Assembly: GCF_040273735.1 (NCBI RefSeq)
Contig: NZ_JBELZM010000008.1
Coordinates: 1-64,000, forward strand
Reading direction: 5' to 3'
DNA: 64,000 nucleotides
Origin: Solibacillus sp040273735
GTDB taxonomy: Bacteria; Bacillota; Bacilli; Bacillales_A; Planococcaceae
Shown: positions 18,557 through 27,042 of the stretch, piece after piece
Layout of the letters: the number at the start of each line of letters is the position of its first letter
How positions within the stretch are numbered: position 1 is the stretch's first letter
Translations under genes and position numbers: made by a program
The notes under the pieces: generated by a model
What the model was told of the DNA's origin: nothing
What the model saw: only the letters and a program-made list of their open reading frames with translations
The model's database searches: none

Positions 18557-18585
18557 AGGCGATACGCGCAGACGTGTCGCCTTTT
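18557..18585 (+). terminator. Intrinsic terminator of purD
   Basis: AGGCGATACG pairs with CGTGTCGCCT across a 6-nt loop (one U-G pair), and the stem is followed by TTTT, 5 nt after the purD stop. It separates purD from the convergent gene at 18605. Confidence 0.85.
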
Positions 18586-18604
18586 CTACTCTCTAAGCTG
18601 TCTG

Positions 18605-19381
18605 TTATATATCGCCTTTTTTATGCTTCTCAATCTCAATTGCGAGCAATAGTAACTTGTCATCAAACTCATCCAGTATACGTAACTTCTCATCAAGCTC
18701 TGTTTCAAAACTGGTTGCTTGAATGAATAAATTTTGAAGCTGGTTTTCAAGGTTGATTCGGGTAACGGAGTGTTCATCAGTTGGAGAATAATTAATATGT
18801 TCAGGCTCTTTAATTTGTGCCATTTCTTCAAGGGTAGAGTAAATTTCATCGTTTTTATCTTTTATATGCTTTAACAGATCATGCTGTTGAGTGATCGTTT
18901 CACGTAGAGAGATTAATTGTTCATTGTTACTGTTCATGAAAGAACGCAGCAAATGATCCAGTTCTTCGACGGCATGTATATAGTTTTCTGAACTGGCAGC
19001 AGGAGGTTCGGTTTTAGCAGTTTTTTCGATTGTTTCTTTTAACTGTTTGTTTTCTTTCTGTAAGTTTTCTTTTTTTTCCACTAGTGATTCAATGGAAGAA
19101 ATCAGTTTTATTCTTTGCTCTTCGCGTAGCTGAATATTTTCATGCAGCTCGTTAAGCTCTTTTTCAAAACTTTTCCTTAGCATCATTAATTCCATTGAAA
19201 GTTCTTTCTTATCGTTTACTAACTGACTTAGTTCCTGCTCAAGACTATTTACCATTGAGTAATAGTCCATTCTTTGTAGGGTGGATATTTCGTTTTGATA
19301 TTTCGCGATTTCTGATTTTAAAAATATGATGGTTTGCTGTAATTGAAGTACGTCCTTATTTTTCACGCTTTCAATATCCAC
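18605..19381 (-). CDS. Coiled-coil protein of unknown function
   Basis: The 258-aa protein is almost entirely heptad-rich helix (LQLQQTIIFLKSEIAKYQNEIS, LEQELSQLVNDKKELSMELMML, LRILDEFDDKLLLLAIEIEKHK), charged, with no signal peptide, membrane segment or cysteine. The preferred start is GTG 19381, 7 nt after AGGAGGG; a TTG six codons upstream (19399) is inside that site. It is the last gene of the minus-strand run 20276 to 18605 and resembles in style, not in detectable motif, the coiled-coil protein at 21278. Neighbouring spore-surface genes suggest a spore-assembly role, which is an inference. Confidence 0.7.
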   Translation of the reverse strand: MDIESVKNKDVLQLQQTIIFLKSEIAKYQNEISTLQRMDYYSMVNSLEQELSQLVNDKKELSMELMMLRKSFEKELNELHENIQLREEQRIKLISSIESLVEKKENLQKENKQLKETIEKTAKTEPPAASSENYIHAVEELDHLLRSFMNSNNEQLISLRETITQQHDLLKHIKDKNDEIYSTLEEMAQIKEPEHINYSPTDEHSVTRINLENQLQNLFIQATSFETELDEKLRILDEFDDKLLLLAIEIEKHKKGDI

Positions 19382-19395
19382 ATGGATCCCTCCTA

Positions 19396-19638
19396 TCAAA
19401 TCATATCTTTCAGTAAGTTTATAATCTCTTGAAATTCTTTTTCATTTTCATTGATAAGCTGATTTATATTTTCTACAGCTTCTCTTTCATCTTCTTCATT
19501 GACAGGGTAAGAAGTTTCAAATTTATTGTTCGATAATAAATAGGCCAATAATAAATTGAGTGAACTTTTTTCCAGAAAAATAAAGCTATTATTATTTTCC
19601 TGCAGTTCATCTTTTATCGATGAAAAATGCTCTTTCAT
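19396..19638 (-). CDS. Small acidic protein of unknown function; start uncertain
   Basis: An 80-aa acidic, helix-rich ORF (KSSLNLLLAYLLSNNKFET, then NEEDEREAVENINQLINENEKEF) lies between two related-context genes on the same strand. The ATG at 19638 has no ribosome binding site. The open frame continues upstream for 23 codons to an ATA at 19707 (and an ATC before it) placed 7 and 4 nt after a good AGGAGG at the end of the upstream gene, with no ATG, GTG or TTG between. So the true protein may be about 103 aa with a rare start codon. No function can be assigned. Confidence 0.6.
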   Translation of the reverse strand: MKEHFSSIKDELQENNNSFIFLEKSSLNLLLAYLLSNNKFETSYPVNEEDEREAVENINQLINENEKEFQEIINLLKDMI

Positions 19639-19703
19639 AAATTGTTTTAATATCTTTTCAATTGTTAGTACTTCGGATTCTTCTTGTTTATCTTCAAATT
19701 CGT

Positions 19704-20276
19704 TTATGATGTTTCCTCCTGTTCCAAATGAATGACACTTAAATTAATAGGGTTTACAACAGCAATCCCATCTTGAAACTGATCACAATAAGTGAAGCCT
19801 GTGATGCTTCCAGCGTAAGATTTATTAGGGGGCCATCTTATCTGGAAATTTGTAAAAGAAATGGTTTCGTTCGGTTCGATTGATGTTTTGCTAATTGGTT
19901 TAAGCCAGTATTCGTTTTTGTTCGGTGTTTTTGCGAATCGCAACCATTCATTCGGACCTTTTAGCCTTTGTTGGAGCTGTTCATGTACATACCGACCACT
20001 AAATGAAAAAGGTGATGATTCAGGCAATGTTATACAAATAGAAGGGTTTAGTAATGGTTCATTACCGATATTGTAAATATGATAAGAGCCTAAACATAAA
20101 CTCTCCTGATCTAATTGATGGGATATATTAAAGGTGGAAGTGAAATAGCTAATAACTTTGGTGTTGTTGGAGTTAGGAAGTTTTTCGATGAGTTCTTTTA
20201 TTTCGTGGAGATAGGTTTGGGTTTGATTTTGCAGCGCATTTAATTTTATTTCGAAAGGGTGGGAGCTTTTGGGCAC
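19704..20276 (-). CDS. Unknown protein in spore-surface block
   Basis: The start was moved to GTG 20276, 8 nt downstream of AAGGAGGAGG. A longer open frame reaches 20474, but it would run through a terminator hairpin and overlap the upstream gene. The 190-aa product has a helical N-terminus (residues 1-45) and a beta-rich remainder (YHIYNIGNEPLLNPSICITLPESSPFSFSGRYV, TISFTNFQIRWPPNKSYAGSITGFTYCDQFQDG) that looks like a surface beta-sandwich, with no signal peptide. I do not recognise the family. It heads a three-gene minus-strand operon with 19396 and 18605. Confidence 0.7.
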   Translation of the reverse strand: MPKSSHPFEIKLNALQNQTQTYLHEIKELIEKLPNSNNTKVISYFTSTFNISHQLDQESLCLGSYHIYNIGNEPLLNPSICITLPESSPFSFSGRYVHEQLQQRLKGPNEWLRFAKTPNKNEYWLKPISKTSIEPNETISFTNFQIRWPPNKSYAGSITGFTYCDQFQDGIAVVNPINLSVIHLEQEETS

Positions 20277-20322
20277 TGGAAATGCCTCCTCCTTACGGTT
20301 AAATTTTATTTGCTTATGTAAG

Positions 20323-20357
20323 CAAAATAAAGAAAGGGTGTTTCTCCCTTTCTTTAT
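20323..20357 (-). terminator. Intrinsic terminator after the 20398-21027 gene
   Basis: A perfect 12-bp dyad, ATAAAGAAAGGG/CCCTTTCTTTAT (20327-20338 and 20346-20357), is followed on the minus strand by TTTTGC. It lies between the stop at 20398 and the next gene's ribosome binding site, which supports the shortened start chosen for that gene. Confidence 0.8.
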
Positions 20358-20397
20358 TATATGATGATGAAGTTGGTGATAACACTGATTCATAATA

Positions 20398-21027
20398 TTA
20401 TGGGAAAACAACAGCGCAGTTGTTAGGGCGAGATGCTGGTGAACAAGCAAATGGTAAATCTGCTCGTGGTTCACAGTAGTCTGCCAAAAACTCTACTGTC
20501 ACTGGGAATGTTGATTGAATGCTTTGGCAAACTGCGATTGAAAGTGAAAGATTTTCAAATGAAATTGTATTGTTCCCATTGTTGTAGAATGGACCAGTTG
20601 AGCATACGAAGCAATCAAGATCTGTATATGTTACATCAACATTTGTCCCTTTAGGTGCACACATTACAACATGTTCACAGCGTGAAATTTCAAAGCCGTT
20701 ACTTGTGTAAGTTGTTCCGTTTGCTAACGTAATGCAAATTGTCACAGTGAAGTTCTTTTGGATCATAAGTTGTTGTAAATATACAGATGTTCCGTCAATC
20801 GTAAATGTACGGTTTTCACGGTTCATAATAACAACAGGGTTAACTGCAGATGGTACTACTTGGCATGTAACTTGAGCTCCTCCGACAACCGCATCTGATG
20901 GTAAACCTGGAAACGTAATTGGGCTTGTTGGAGTAAACTCGAAAGACATATCTTTAACAACCCAGTCATACACCTTTTCCACATTAATACAGATAAGTTC
21001 TTGTTGTGATGGCATTTGTTCCTTCAT
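20398..21027 (-). CDS. Cysteine-rich protein, probably spore-surface
   Basis: The 209-aa protein has no signal peptide, about ten cysteines (ICIN, VTCQV, ICITLA, RCEHVVMC, LDCFVC, AVCQS, DYCEP, FACS, NNCAVV) and many beta-prone, Asn/Thr-rich segments. It starts at ATG 21027 behind an excellent AAGGAGGTGAC. Lack of export signal together with high cysteine content is common among spore coat and exosporium proteins, which are assembled inside the mother cell. Adjacency to a BclB-type gene supports that reading, but the assignment is inferred and I do not recognise a named domain. Confidence 0.75.
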   Translation of the reverse strand: MKEQMPSQQELICINVEKVYDWVVKDMSFEFTPTSPITFPGLPSDAVVGGAQVTCQVVPSAVNPVVIMNRENRTFTIDGTSVYLQQLMIQKNFTVTICITLANGTTYTSNGFEISRCEHVVMCAPKGTNVDVTYTDLDCFVCSTGPFYNNGNNTISFENLSLSIAVCQSIQSTFPVTVEFLADYCEPRADLPFACSPASRPNNCAVVFP

Positions 21028-21277
21028 GTTCTTGTCACCTCCTTCTATATTTTTATCTTTCGTTTGTATTTTATGACGCTTAAATAGAAGTGCATAGGCA
21101 AAGAAATAGTTTAGCTGTTGGTAATTCTGTAATTAGGTTTCCTTCAGCAAATAGTAGATTAAAGCCCATTTTTGTGACTTTATAATTAAAAACAACAGCA
21201 ATGGAGAAGTGTTTGTCACATACATCAGTTAACGTCAATAAAATATGAAGAGATGCGGATTGAAAGGGGTGAATGAA

Positions 21278-22282
21278 ATGGAAGAATCCACAACCTATAC
21301 TCTCCAGGAAATTGAAAAATTGAAATTAAAAATCTCTGGGTACAGAAATACGTTGATGACATTGAAAATGGGGACATCGTTTGAAGATTTTCAAATGATG
21401 AAGAATGAATTCGAAACATTAAAAAGCCAATTAACATATATTGAAGACTTAACTAAAACAATGGAAGAAAAACAACATACCCAAAATGTAATTTATGAAG
21501 AGCAAGCAAAACAATTTGAATTTCAAATTGCTTCATTAAATAAGACGGTTGAAGAAATGGGTAAAGAAATTGTATTAATATCGAAGAAGCTAAATAATGT
21601 CAAGGAGGAGAAGGTGGAAGAGAAAGCGCAGCCGTTAGCTGAAAAAACAAATGCGCAGAAGCCTGCCAGCTCGATGAAATATATTCAGAACGGAACTCGG
21701 GAAAATGTACCTGCACCTGCACTACCGAATCAACCATCGTATATGCAGTTGAGAAATTTAACAAATCAAGTAATCCAATTGCAAAAAGAGGAAGAGAATA
21801 AAAAACCGGCAGAACATATAGAATATAAGTTAGATCAGGCTGATGAACGCTATTTTAATCAGCGTTATTTCCAGACAATTAACCATCCAACACATCAGAA
21901 TGTAAATAGAAATAATTTGAATAAAGCTATTCTCAAACCTAATAAATCATCAATGGGTGAAGCAAATTTATTGCCCTATTTAAATAAAGTTTCTAATTCC
22001 TCCGAGCCGGCGAATGAGAACGAAGAAACGCCTCCATCTCTAATAGAGAAAGTAACTGAAAGTAGTATTGTAAGTCCTGAACTTCAAGAAATAGAGTTTG
22101 TAAATGAAGAATTGCAAACAGTAGATTTAAGTGAATTAAATGAAGGCAGTTCAATGAAGGAAGACTTGCAGCCTGAAAATATTGAATTAACGGTTGTAGA
22201 AAGCACAGATAATTCAGATTCTGGAGAAGAGAAGACGAAGAAACAATGGAATTCCTCATTCTTTAATATTTTCCGGAAATAA
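21278..22282 (+). CDS. Coiled-coil protein with low-complexity tail
   Basis: The 334-aa product is read from ATG 21278, preceded by AAAGGGGTGAATG; an in-frame ATG 33 bp upstream lacks a good site. Residues 1-115 are heptad-rich coiled coil (LQEIEKLKLKISGYRNTLMTL, EEMGKEIVLISKKLNNVKEEK). The rest is hydrophilic and probably disordered, ending in an acidic stretch and the basic-aromatic KKQWNSSFFNIFRK, which could be a docking peptide. No domain is recognised. It is divergent from the 20398-21027 gene and sits upstream of the BclB-type gene. Confidence 0.75.
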   Translation: MEESTTYTLQEIEKLKLKISGYRNTLMTLKMGTSFEDFQMMKNEFETLKSQLTYIEDLTKTMEEKQHTQNVIYEEQAKQFEFQIASLNKTVEEMGKEIVLISKKLNNVKEEKVEEKAQPLAEKTNAQKPASSMKYIQNGTRENVPAPALPNQPSYMQLRNLTNQVIQLQKEEENKKPAEHIEYKLDQADERYFNQRYFQTINHPTHQNVNRNNLNKAILKPNKSSMGEANLLPYLNKVSNSSEPANENEETPPSLIEKVTESSIVSPELQEIEFVNEELQTVDLSELNEGSSMKEDLQPENIELTVVESTDNSDSGEEKTKKQWNSSFFNIFRK

Positions 22283-22293
22283 AACGAAAATCA

Positions 22294-22332
22294 ATAAAAT
22301 CATCCTATTAATAGGATGATTTTATTTTTTTT
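22294..22332 (+). terminator. Intrinsic terminator
   Basis: A long AT-rich dyad centred on ATCCTATTAATAGGAT (22302-22317) extends outward as ATAAAATC/GATTTTAT and is followed by TTTTTTTT, just after the coiled-coil gene. Confidence 0.85.
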
Positions 22333-22429
22333 ATCAAATAAAAACTAAAATTCAAAATTGGATTATTAGTTAATTGCCCTTTGATACTATCGATTGGTGA
22401 ATAAAATAATTGCGAAGGAGGTGAAAAAT

Positions 22430-23047
22430 ATGTGTATGTGTTCTAAAAGTATGAATGTTAGTAATTTACATCCATGTGGATCAAATTGCGTTAACTTAGG
22501 ACCGTTCAGAGCAGTTAGACCAGGCTGTACACCACCAAATACTGGATCAATCATTCCGTTCTCTTCTGGTATTACGCCAGTTGTTTTAACGACGCTTGTT
22601 GGGGGATTAGTTGGTACTACTAGTTTAATTGGGTTCGGTACTGCGATTCCTGGAATTACAATTGTAGGGAATACAATTGACCTGTCAGGTGTTATTACTG
22701 AAGCCTTCTCAGTTCCACGCAATGGTAGTATTACAGCGATCTCTGCATCATTCACTGAAACAGCTGGGCTAAACCTTGGTTTAGGATCTGTTTCGGTTAC
22801 TGCTCAAATTTACCGTGCACCTGCAGGAAGTTCAATCTTCACTGCTACAAATGCAAGAGTTACGTTGACACCACCATTTACAGGCCTTGTAACTATAGGT
22901 CAAACATCGTATGGATCAGCAAATGTACCACCGGTTCCTGTAGCGCAAGGTGACCGTTTATTAATGGTTTACTCCCTAGCTGGAACAGGAATTACTGTAG
23001 TTACAGCACTTACAGGTACAGCAAGTGCTGGTATTACAATTTCATAA
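22430..23047 (+). CDS. Exosporium glycoprotein BclB-like C-terminal domain protein
   Basis: The 205-aa protein matches the C-terminal domain of BclB-type exosporium glycoproteins: GSIIPFSSGITPVVLTTLVGG, a FGTAIPGITIVGNTIDLSG segment, AFSVPRNGSITAISASF and a final TGTASAGITIS. It lacks the collagen-like Gly-X-Y stalk of BclA/BclB; instead a short cysteine-containing N-terminus (MCMCSKSMN, CGSNC, GCTPP) precedes the domain. The start ATG 22430 follows GAAGGAGGTG by 6 nt. The cysteines suggest cross-linking into the spore surface. It is transcribed alone, between two terminators. Confidence 0.85.
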   Translation: MCMCSKSMNVSNLHPCGSNCVNLGPFRAVRPGCTPPNTGSIIPFSSGITPVVLTTLVGGLVGTTSLIGFGTAIPGITIVGNTIDLSGVITEAFSVPRNGSITAISASFTETAGLNLGLGSVSVTAQIYRAPAGSSIFTATNARVTLTPPFTGLVTIGQTSYGSANVPPVPVAQGDRLLMVYSLAGTGITVVTALTGTASAGITIS

Positions 23048-23090
23048 ACAATAAACGTAAAAAAACTATTACCAAAATCCTACAAACCCA

Positions 23091-23128
23091 AAAGCGCTAA
23101 ATTGAATCATTCAATATAGCGCTTTTTT
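23091..23128 (+). terminator. Intrinsic terminator of the BclB-like gene
   Basis: AAAGCGCTA (23091-23099) pairs with TAGCGCTTT (23117-23125); an inner ATTGAA/TTCAAT dyad lies within the loop, and T residues follow to 23128. Confidence 0.85.
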
Positions 23129-23181
23129 AATGTAAACACAAATCCTACATAAAATTATTCAATATACCCTAGATCCACCTC

Positions 23182-23412
23182 TTAATCATTGACGGGCATC
23201 ATATCGTTCATCTGTTCCGATTTGGCCATTGCGACCACTGGACAATACTGATAATATCCTTCCGCTACTTTCATTGAACCGGCAAGAATCATCATACGAC
23301 CAACTGTACATTGAGGTTTATGTGCGATTCTCCCGACACCGAATGCAGTCATTGCAACACCACACATCATGCGGATAAAAGCGTTTGTTTCGGAAATATT
23401 TGGGGTTAGCAA
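23182..23412 (-). CDS. DUF2892 (YgaP-like) small membrane protein
   Basis: The 76-aa protein has the DUF2892 pattern: an N-terminal NISETNAFIRMMCGVAMTAFGVGRI segment with the N-x-x-x-x-x-x-R-x-x-x-G spacing, then a second hydrophobic helix (GRMMILAGSMKVAEGYYQYCPVV). The start is TTG 23412, preceded by AAAAGGAGTG. Two short membrane hairpin helices are likely. The function of stand-alone DUF2892 proteins is unknown. It is convergent with the BclB-like gene. Confidence 0.8.
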   Translation of the reverse strand: MLTPNISETNAFIRMMCGVAMTAFGVGRIAHKPQCTVGRMMILAGSMKVAEGYYQYCPVVAMAKSEQMNDMMPVND

Positions 23413-23723
23413 TTATATTTCACTCCTTTTTTTAGAAAATTTAAAAATTATTTTGGAAACACTTTGCTTTATGAAAGTGCTATGTTACGATTAATTCACC
23501 AAAAGGAATATTGTAGCAATTGCCTACATAAAGCAAAATATATTGAATTAAGTATGTGTTTTTCTTTTAAATCGATACGCATTAATCTAGCTTCAGCAGC
23601 TGTTAAAGACAATTGCTGAAGCTACTTGAATCGCAGCAGTATATTTTTTAAAGCTGGTATAAGCATCTTGGAAAAGTTATGGGCGTCCTTATAATGGTGT
23701 GGAAGTTGAAAGGAGTGCAGAAT
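23413..23723 (+). promoter_or_regulatory. Intergenic region with yerA promoter and an 11-bp dyad
   Basis: A promoter with -35 TTGGAA (23668-23673), a 16-bp spacer and perfect -10 TATAAT (23690-23695) drives yerA, whose ribosome binding site GAAAGGAG is at 23708-23715. Upstream, TAGCTTCAGCA (23588-23598) and TGCTGAAGCTA (23614-23624) form a perfect 11-bp inverted repeat with a 15-nt loop and no T-run. It is not a terminator and could be an operator or a structured RNA end. No gene is visible here. Confidence 0.6.
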
Positions 23724-25457
23724 ATGCCGGAAATTAGTTGGAAGTTAAGTAATATTCGAGAGCAAGTTAGTATCATTGATGGGCATGCTGCTCCGAGTCT
23801 AGTTTTAAAAAATGCAAAGTACTTGCATAGTATGATGAAAAGTTGGGCAACAGGGAACATCTGGATATCCAATGACCGCATCGTATATGTCGGGAAGGAA
23901 CTGCCTGTAAATGTAGAAGGGACAGAGGTTGTTGATCTGGCCGGAAAAGTAGTTGTACCAGGTTATATTGAGCCGCATGTACATCCTTTTCAATTGTACA
24001 ATCCCCACAGCTTCGCAGAATTTAGTGCACAGACAGGCACGACAACATTTATTTCAGACAATATGACGCTTGTTTCATTAATGAAAAACAAGAAAGCGTT
24101 TTCTTTTATGGATGAGCTTTCCAAATTACCATTTTCATTTTACTGGTGGAGTCGCTTCGATTCACAAACGGAACTTGAAAATGAAAGGGAACTGTACTCA
24201 AATGCCTCAGTATTGGAATGGCTTGACCGTCACGACGTACTGCTTGGCGGGGAATTGACAGGATGGCCTCGTCTTATGCGCGGAGATGACCAAATGCTTT
24301 ACTGGATTCAGGCAGCCAAGCATAAGGGGAAAAAAATCGAAGGACATTTACCAGGGGCGTCCGAAAAAACATTGGCTAAAATGCGTTTACTAGGAGTCGA
24401 TGGTGATCATGAATCAATGACGATTGAAGATATTGAAGCGCGTTTGCAGCATGGTTATGCTGTTACTCTCCGCTATTCTTCAATTCGCCCGGATTTGCCG
24501 CATCTATTAAAAGCTGTTGTCGATAAAGGCTACGAAATATTTGATCAGTTAATGATGACGACAGATGGTTCCACACCGAGCTTCCATGAAGATGGTGTGA
24601 TGGATAAATGTATTCGGGCCGCCCTTGAAGCTGGTGTGCGCCCTGTTGACGCTTATAATATGGCAAGTTATAATGTTGCGCGCTATTATAATATGACAAA
24701 TCTGCATGGGTTGCTTGCTACAGGGCGTTATGCAAATATTAACATTCTGACGGACGAATACTCGCCTACACCTGAAGCAGTGATTTCAAAAGGAGTATGG
24801 CTAAAGCGCGATAATAACGACTTGAAGGCATTTCCGGCAGTGGACTTATCACTATTCGGTGATTTGAAAATCGACTTTGATTTGCATGAAGGAGATTTTC
24901 AATTTTCGATGCCGATTGGCGTTGAAATGGTGAATGATGTTATTACGAAGCCGTATAGTATAAAAAATCTCGGTCATCATCATCATACATTATCTACAGA
25001 CCATGATGAAAGCTATTTAATGCTTGTCGACCGCAATGGGAAATGGCGCATTAATACAATGATTAAAGGATTTGCGACACATGTAAAAGGCTTTGCTTCA
25101 TCGTATTCCAATACAGGAGATATTATTTTAATCGGAAAATCGATGCAAGATATGCAGCATGCGTTCCGAGAACTGAAGAAAATGAATGGCGGGATTGTGC
25201 TTGTTGAAGATGATCAGATCATAACAAGTATTCCTTTAACATTGGCCGGCTCTATTTACGATGGGACGGTGAATGAAGTAATTCCGCTTGAACTGGCATT
25301 GAAGAGTGCTTTGAAAAAACGTGGTTATCACCATACAGATGCAATTTACACATTGCTGTTTTTACAATCGACACATTTACCATATATTCGAATTACGACA
25401 CGTGGGATTTTTGATGTCATGAAAAATAAGGTTATGCTACCTGCTGTAATGCGATAA
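23724..25457 (+). CDS. yerA: Adenine deaminase-like amidohydrolase (YerA)
   Basis: The 577-aa protein is a member of the adenine deaminase branch of the amidohydrolase superfamily, close in length to B. subtilis YerA. Metal-site segments are visible: GYIEPHVHP (HxH motif), EGHLPGASEKTL, DGDHESM and MTTDGSTPSF. Adenine deaminase converts adenine to hypoxanthine in purine salvage, but I know of no proof for YerA itself. ATG 23724 was chosen because it follows AAAGGAG; an upstream ATG would add 15 residues. It starts the conserved yerA-B-C run and in B. subtilis lies close to purD, as here apart from the spore block. Confidence 0.88.
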   Translation: MPEISWKLSNIREQVSIIDGHAAPSLVLKNAKYLHSMMKSWATGNIWISNDRIVYVGKELPVNVEGTEVVDLAGKVVVPGYIEPHVHPFQLYNPHSFAEFSAQTGTTTFISDNMTLVSLMKNKKAFSFMDELSKLPFSFYWWSRFDSQTELENERELYSNASVLEWLDRHDVLLGGELTGWPRLMRGDDQMLYWIQAAKHKGKKIEGHLPGASEKTLAKMRLLGVDGDHESMTIEDIEARLQHGYAVTLRYSSIRPDLPHLLKAVVDKGYEIFDQLMMTTDGSTPSFHEDGVMDKCIRAALEAGVRPVDAYNMASYNVARYYNMTNLHGLLATGRYANINILTDEYSPTPEAVISKGVWLKRDNNDLKAFPAVDLSLFGDLKIDFDLHEGDFQFSMPIGVEMVNDVITKPYSIKNLGHHHHTLSTDHDESYLMLVDRNGKWRINTMIKGFATHVKGFASSYSNTGDIILIGKSMQDMQHAFRELKKMNGGIVLVEDDQIITSIPLTLAGSIYDGTVNEVIPLELALKSALKKRGYHHTDAIYTLLFLQSTHLPYIRITTRGIFDVMKNKVMLPAVMR

Positions 25458-25484
25458 ACCTATAAAAATGAGAGGAGTAGCACG

Positions 25485-26543
25485 ATGAAACGCAGTATAT
25501 TTATGTTAGCGCTATTAGGCATAACCTTAACGACAGGTTGTTCCGATAAAGAACAAACAGAGGAACCTGTTGTAGAGATAGAAGAAACGGAAGTAGAGGA
25601 AGATATTATTGTAGCGGAGGCGGAAGAAATACTGCCATTTGTTACACCTTTTACAGGGGAACGAGTAGCGGAAGAAGTAACGATGCGCCCAATACTTGCA
25701 ACGATCAATAACCATCCGCAAGCACGTCCGCAATCTGGACTTGCACAGGCGGATGTTGTATATGAAATGCTGGCGGAAGGTGATGTTACACGCTTTTTAG
25801 CACTTTACCAGTCTGAACTTCCTGAATCTATCGGACCGATTCGCAGTGCGCGATCATACTTCATTGATATCGCAAAAGGGCTGGACGCCTTTTATATTGC
25901 GCATGGCTACAGTCCAGAAGCAAAATCGATGCTTGCACAAAGAATCGTCGATAATATAAATGGAATGCACTATGATGGTACTTACTTTAAACGTTCATCA
26001 ACACGTGTGGCTCCTCACAATTCTTATATTTCAGGCGAAAATGTAAAGGCAGGTGCTGAAAAAGTGGGGACTTCACTACTTTATCAGAAAAAAGTGGCCT
26101 ACCCATTTTATGAAGCCGAAGATAATGTTAAAATAGGAACAACGGCTAATGAAGTATCGGTAAAATACAATAATAGTGGTTCATTTAATAGTCAGTACGT
26201 TTACAATGCGGAAACGAATCAGTACAAGCGTTATTCTGCAAATGTAGAAACAATAGATTACGAAACAAATGAATCCATCGAATTAGCCAACATTTTATTT
26301 TTTGAAATGCCTCATCGAATTGTAGACAATGCGGGTCGACGCGACATTACAATTACTGGTGGCGGCAATGCGTATGTTGCCCAGGCAGGGATGATACGTG
26401 AAGTGAAATGGAAAAATGCAGATGGCCTGCTGGTGGCAGTCGAAGAAGATGGATCGGAAGTAAAGTTAGTTCAAGGAAAGACATGGATACATTTCGTACC
26501 AACATCTCCAGGTCTAGCGGCATCTGTTATATATTCAGAGTAG
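25485..26543 (+). CDS. yerB: DUF3048 lipoprotein (YerB)
   Basis: The 352-aa protein has a lipoprotein signal with lipobox LTTGC (Cys19), an acidic linker, then the two-part DUF3048 domain (PILATINNHPQARPQSGLAQADVVYEMLAEGDVTRFLALYQSE..., then the C-terminal domain with KWKNADGLL and GKTWIHFVPTSP). It would be anchored on the outer face of the membrane. Function is unknown. Gene order yerA-yerB-yerC matches B. subtilis. Confidence 0.92.
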   Translation: MKRSIFMLALLGITLTTGCSDKEQTEEPVVEIEETEVEEDIIVAEAEEILPFVTPFTGERVAEEVTMRPILATINNHPQARPQSGLAQADVVYEMLAEGDVTRFLALYQSELPESIGPIRSARSYFIDIAKGLDAFYIAHGYSPEAKSMLAQRIVDNINGMHYDGTYFKRSSTRVAPHNSYISGENVKAGAEKVGTSLLYQKKVAYPFYEAEDNVKIGTTANEVSVKYNNSGSFNSQYVYNAETNQYKRYSANVETIDYETNESIELANILFFEMPHRIVDNAGRRDITITGGGNAYVAQAGMIREVKWKNADGLLVAVEEDGSEVKLVQGKTWIHFVPTSPGLAASVIYSE

Positions 26544-26561
26544 AGAGGAAATGGTGGGCAC

Positions 26562-26876
26562 ATGCAAATTGAAAAAATTCGCGGTCATCAAACAGATCAG
26601 TTGTTTAAAGCGGTCCTAGAGTTAAAAGATATTGAGGAATGCTATAAATTTTTCGATGACTTGTGCACGATTAGTGAAATTCAGTCATTGGCACAGCGAT
26701 TTGAAGTTGCACATTTATTACGTTTGAAAAAAACGTATGAAACAATTAAAAAGGAAACAGGTGCTTCAACAGCAACAATTTCCCGTGTACGCCGTTGCTT
26801 TGATTACGGAAATGACACTTATGATGAAATGCTGGGCCGTCTTTATCCAGATGAAAAGCCATTTACGTCAAAGTAA
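26562..26876 (+). CDS. yerC: TrpR-like regulator YerC
   Basis: The 104-aa protein is a YerC/YecD-family TrpR-like DNA-binding protein. The helix-turn-helix is seen in IQSLAQRFEVAHLLRLKKTYETIKKETGASTATISRVRRCFDYG. Its target and effector are not known to me. It begins 18 nt after yerB and is followed by a terminator, so it closes the yerABC operon. Confidence 0.92.
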   Translation: MQIEKIRGHQTDQLFKAVLELKDIEECYKFFDDLCTISEIQSLAQRFEVAHLLRLKKTYETIKKETGASTATISRVRRCFDYGNDTYDEMLGRLYPDEKPFTSK

Positions 26877-26910
26877 AGAAGCGCCCAATCATAAATATAT
26901 GAGCAAGCTT

Positions 26911-26944
26911 AAAAGACTGAGCAGATTTATCCGCTCAGTCTTTT
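26911..26944 (+). terminator. Intrinsic terminator after yerC
   Basis: A perfect 12-bp stem, AAAAGACTGAGC/GCTCAGTCTTTT, with a 10-nt loop ends in T residues. Confidence 0.85.
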
Positions 26945-27042
26945 AATATTTCATCGAATTTCGTTATACTAAGAGATGGTCAATAAAAACTAAGATAATG
27001 GAAAGTTCAATATAAAAATTTTGAGAATAGGTGGATATATTC

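Noticed and set aside
20277..20474. N-terminal extension of the 19704-20276 gene
   Set aside because: It would overlap the upstream gene and read through its terminator; a GTG with a strong ribosome binding site gives a better start.
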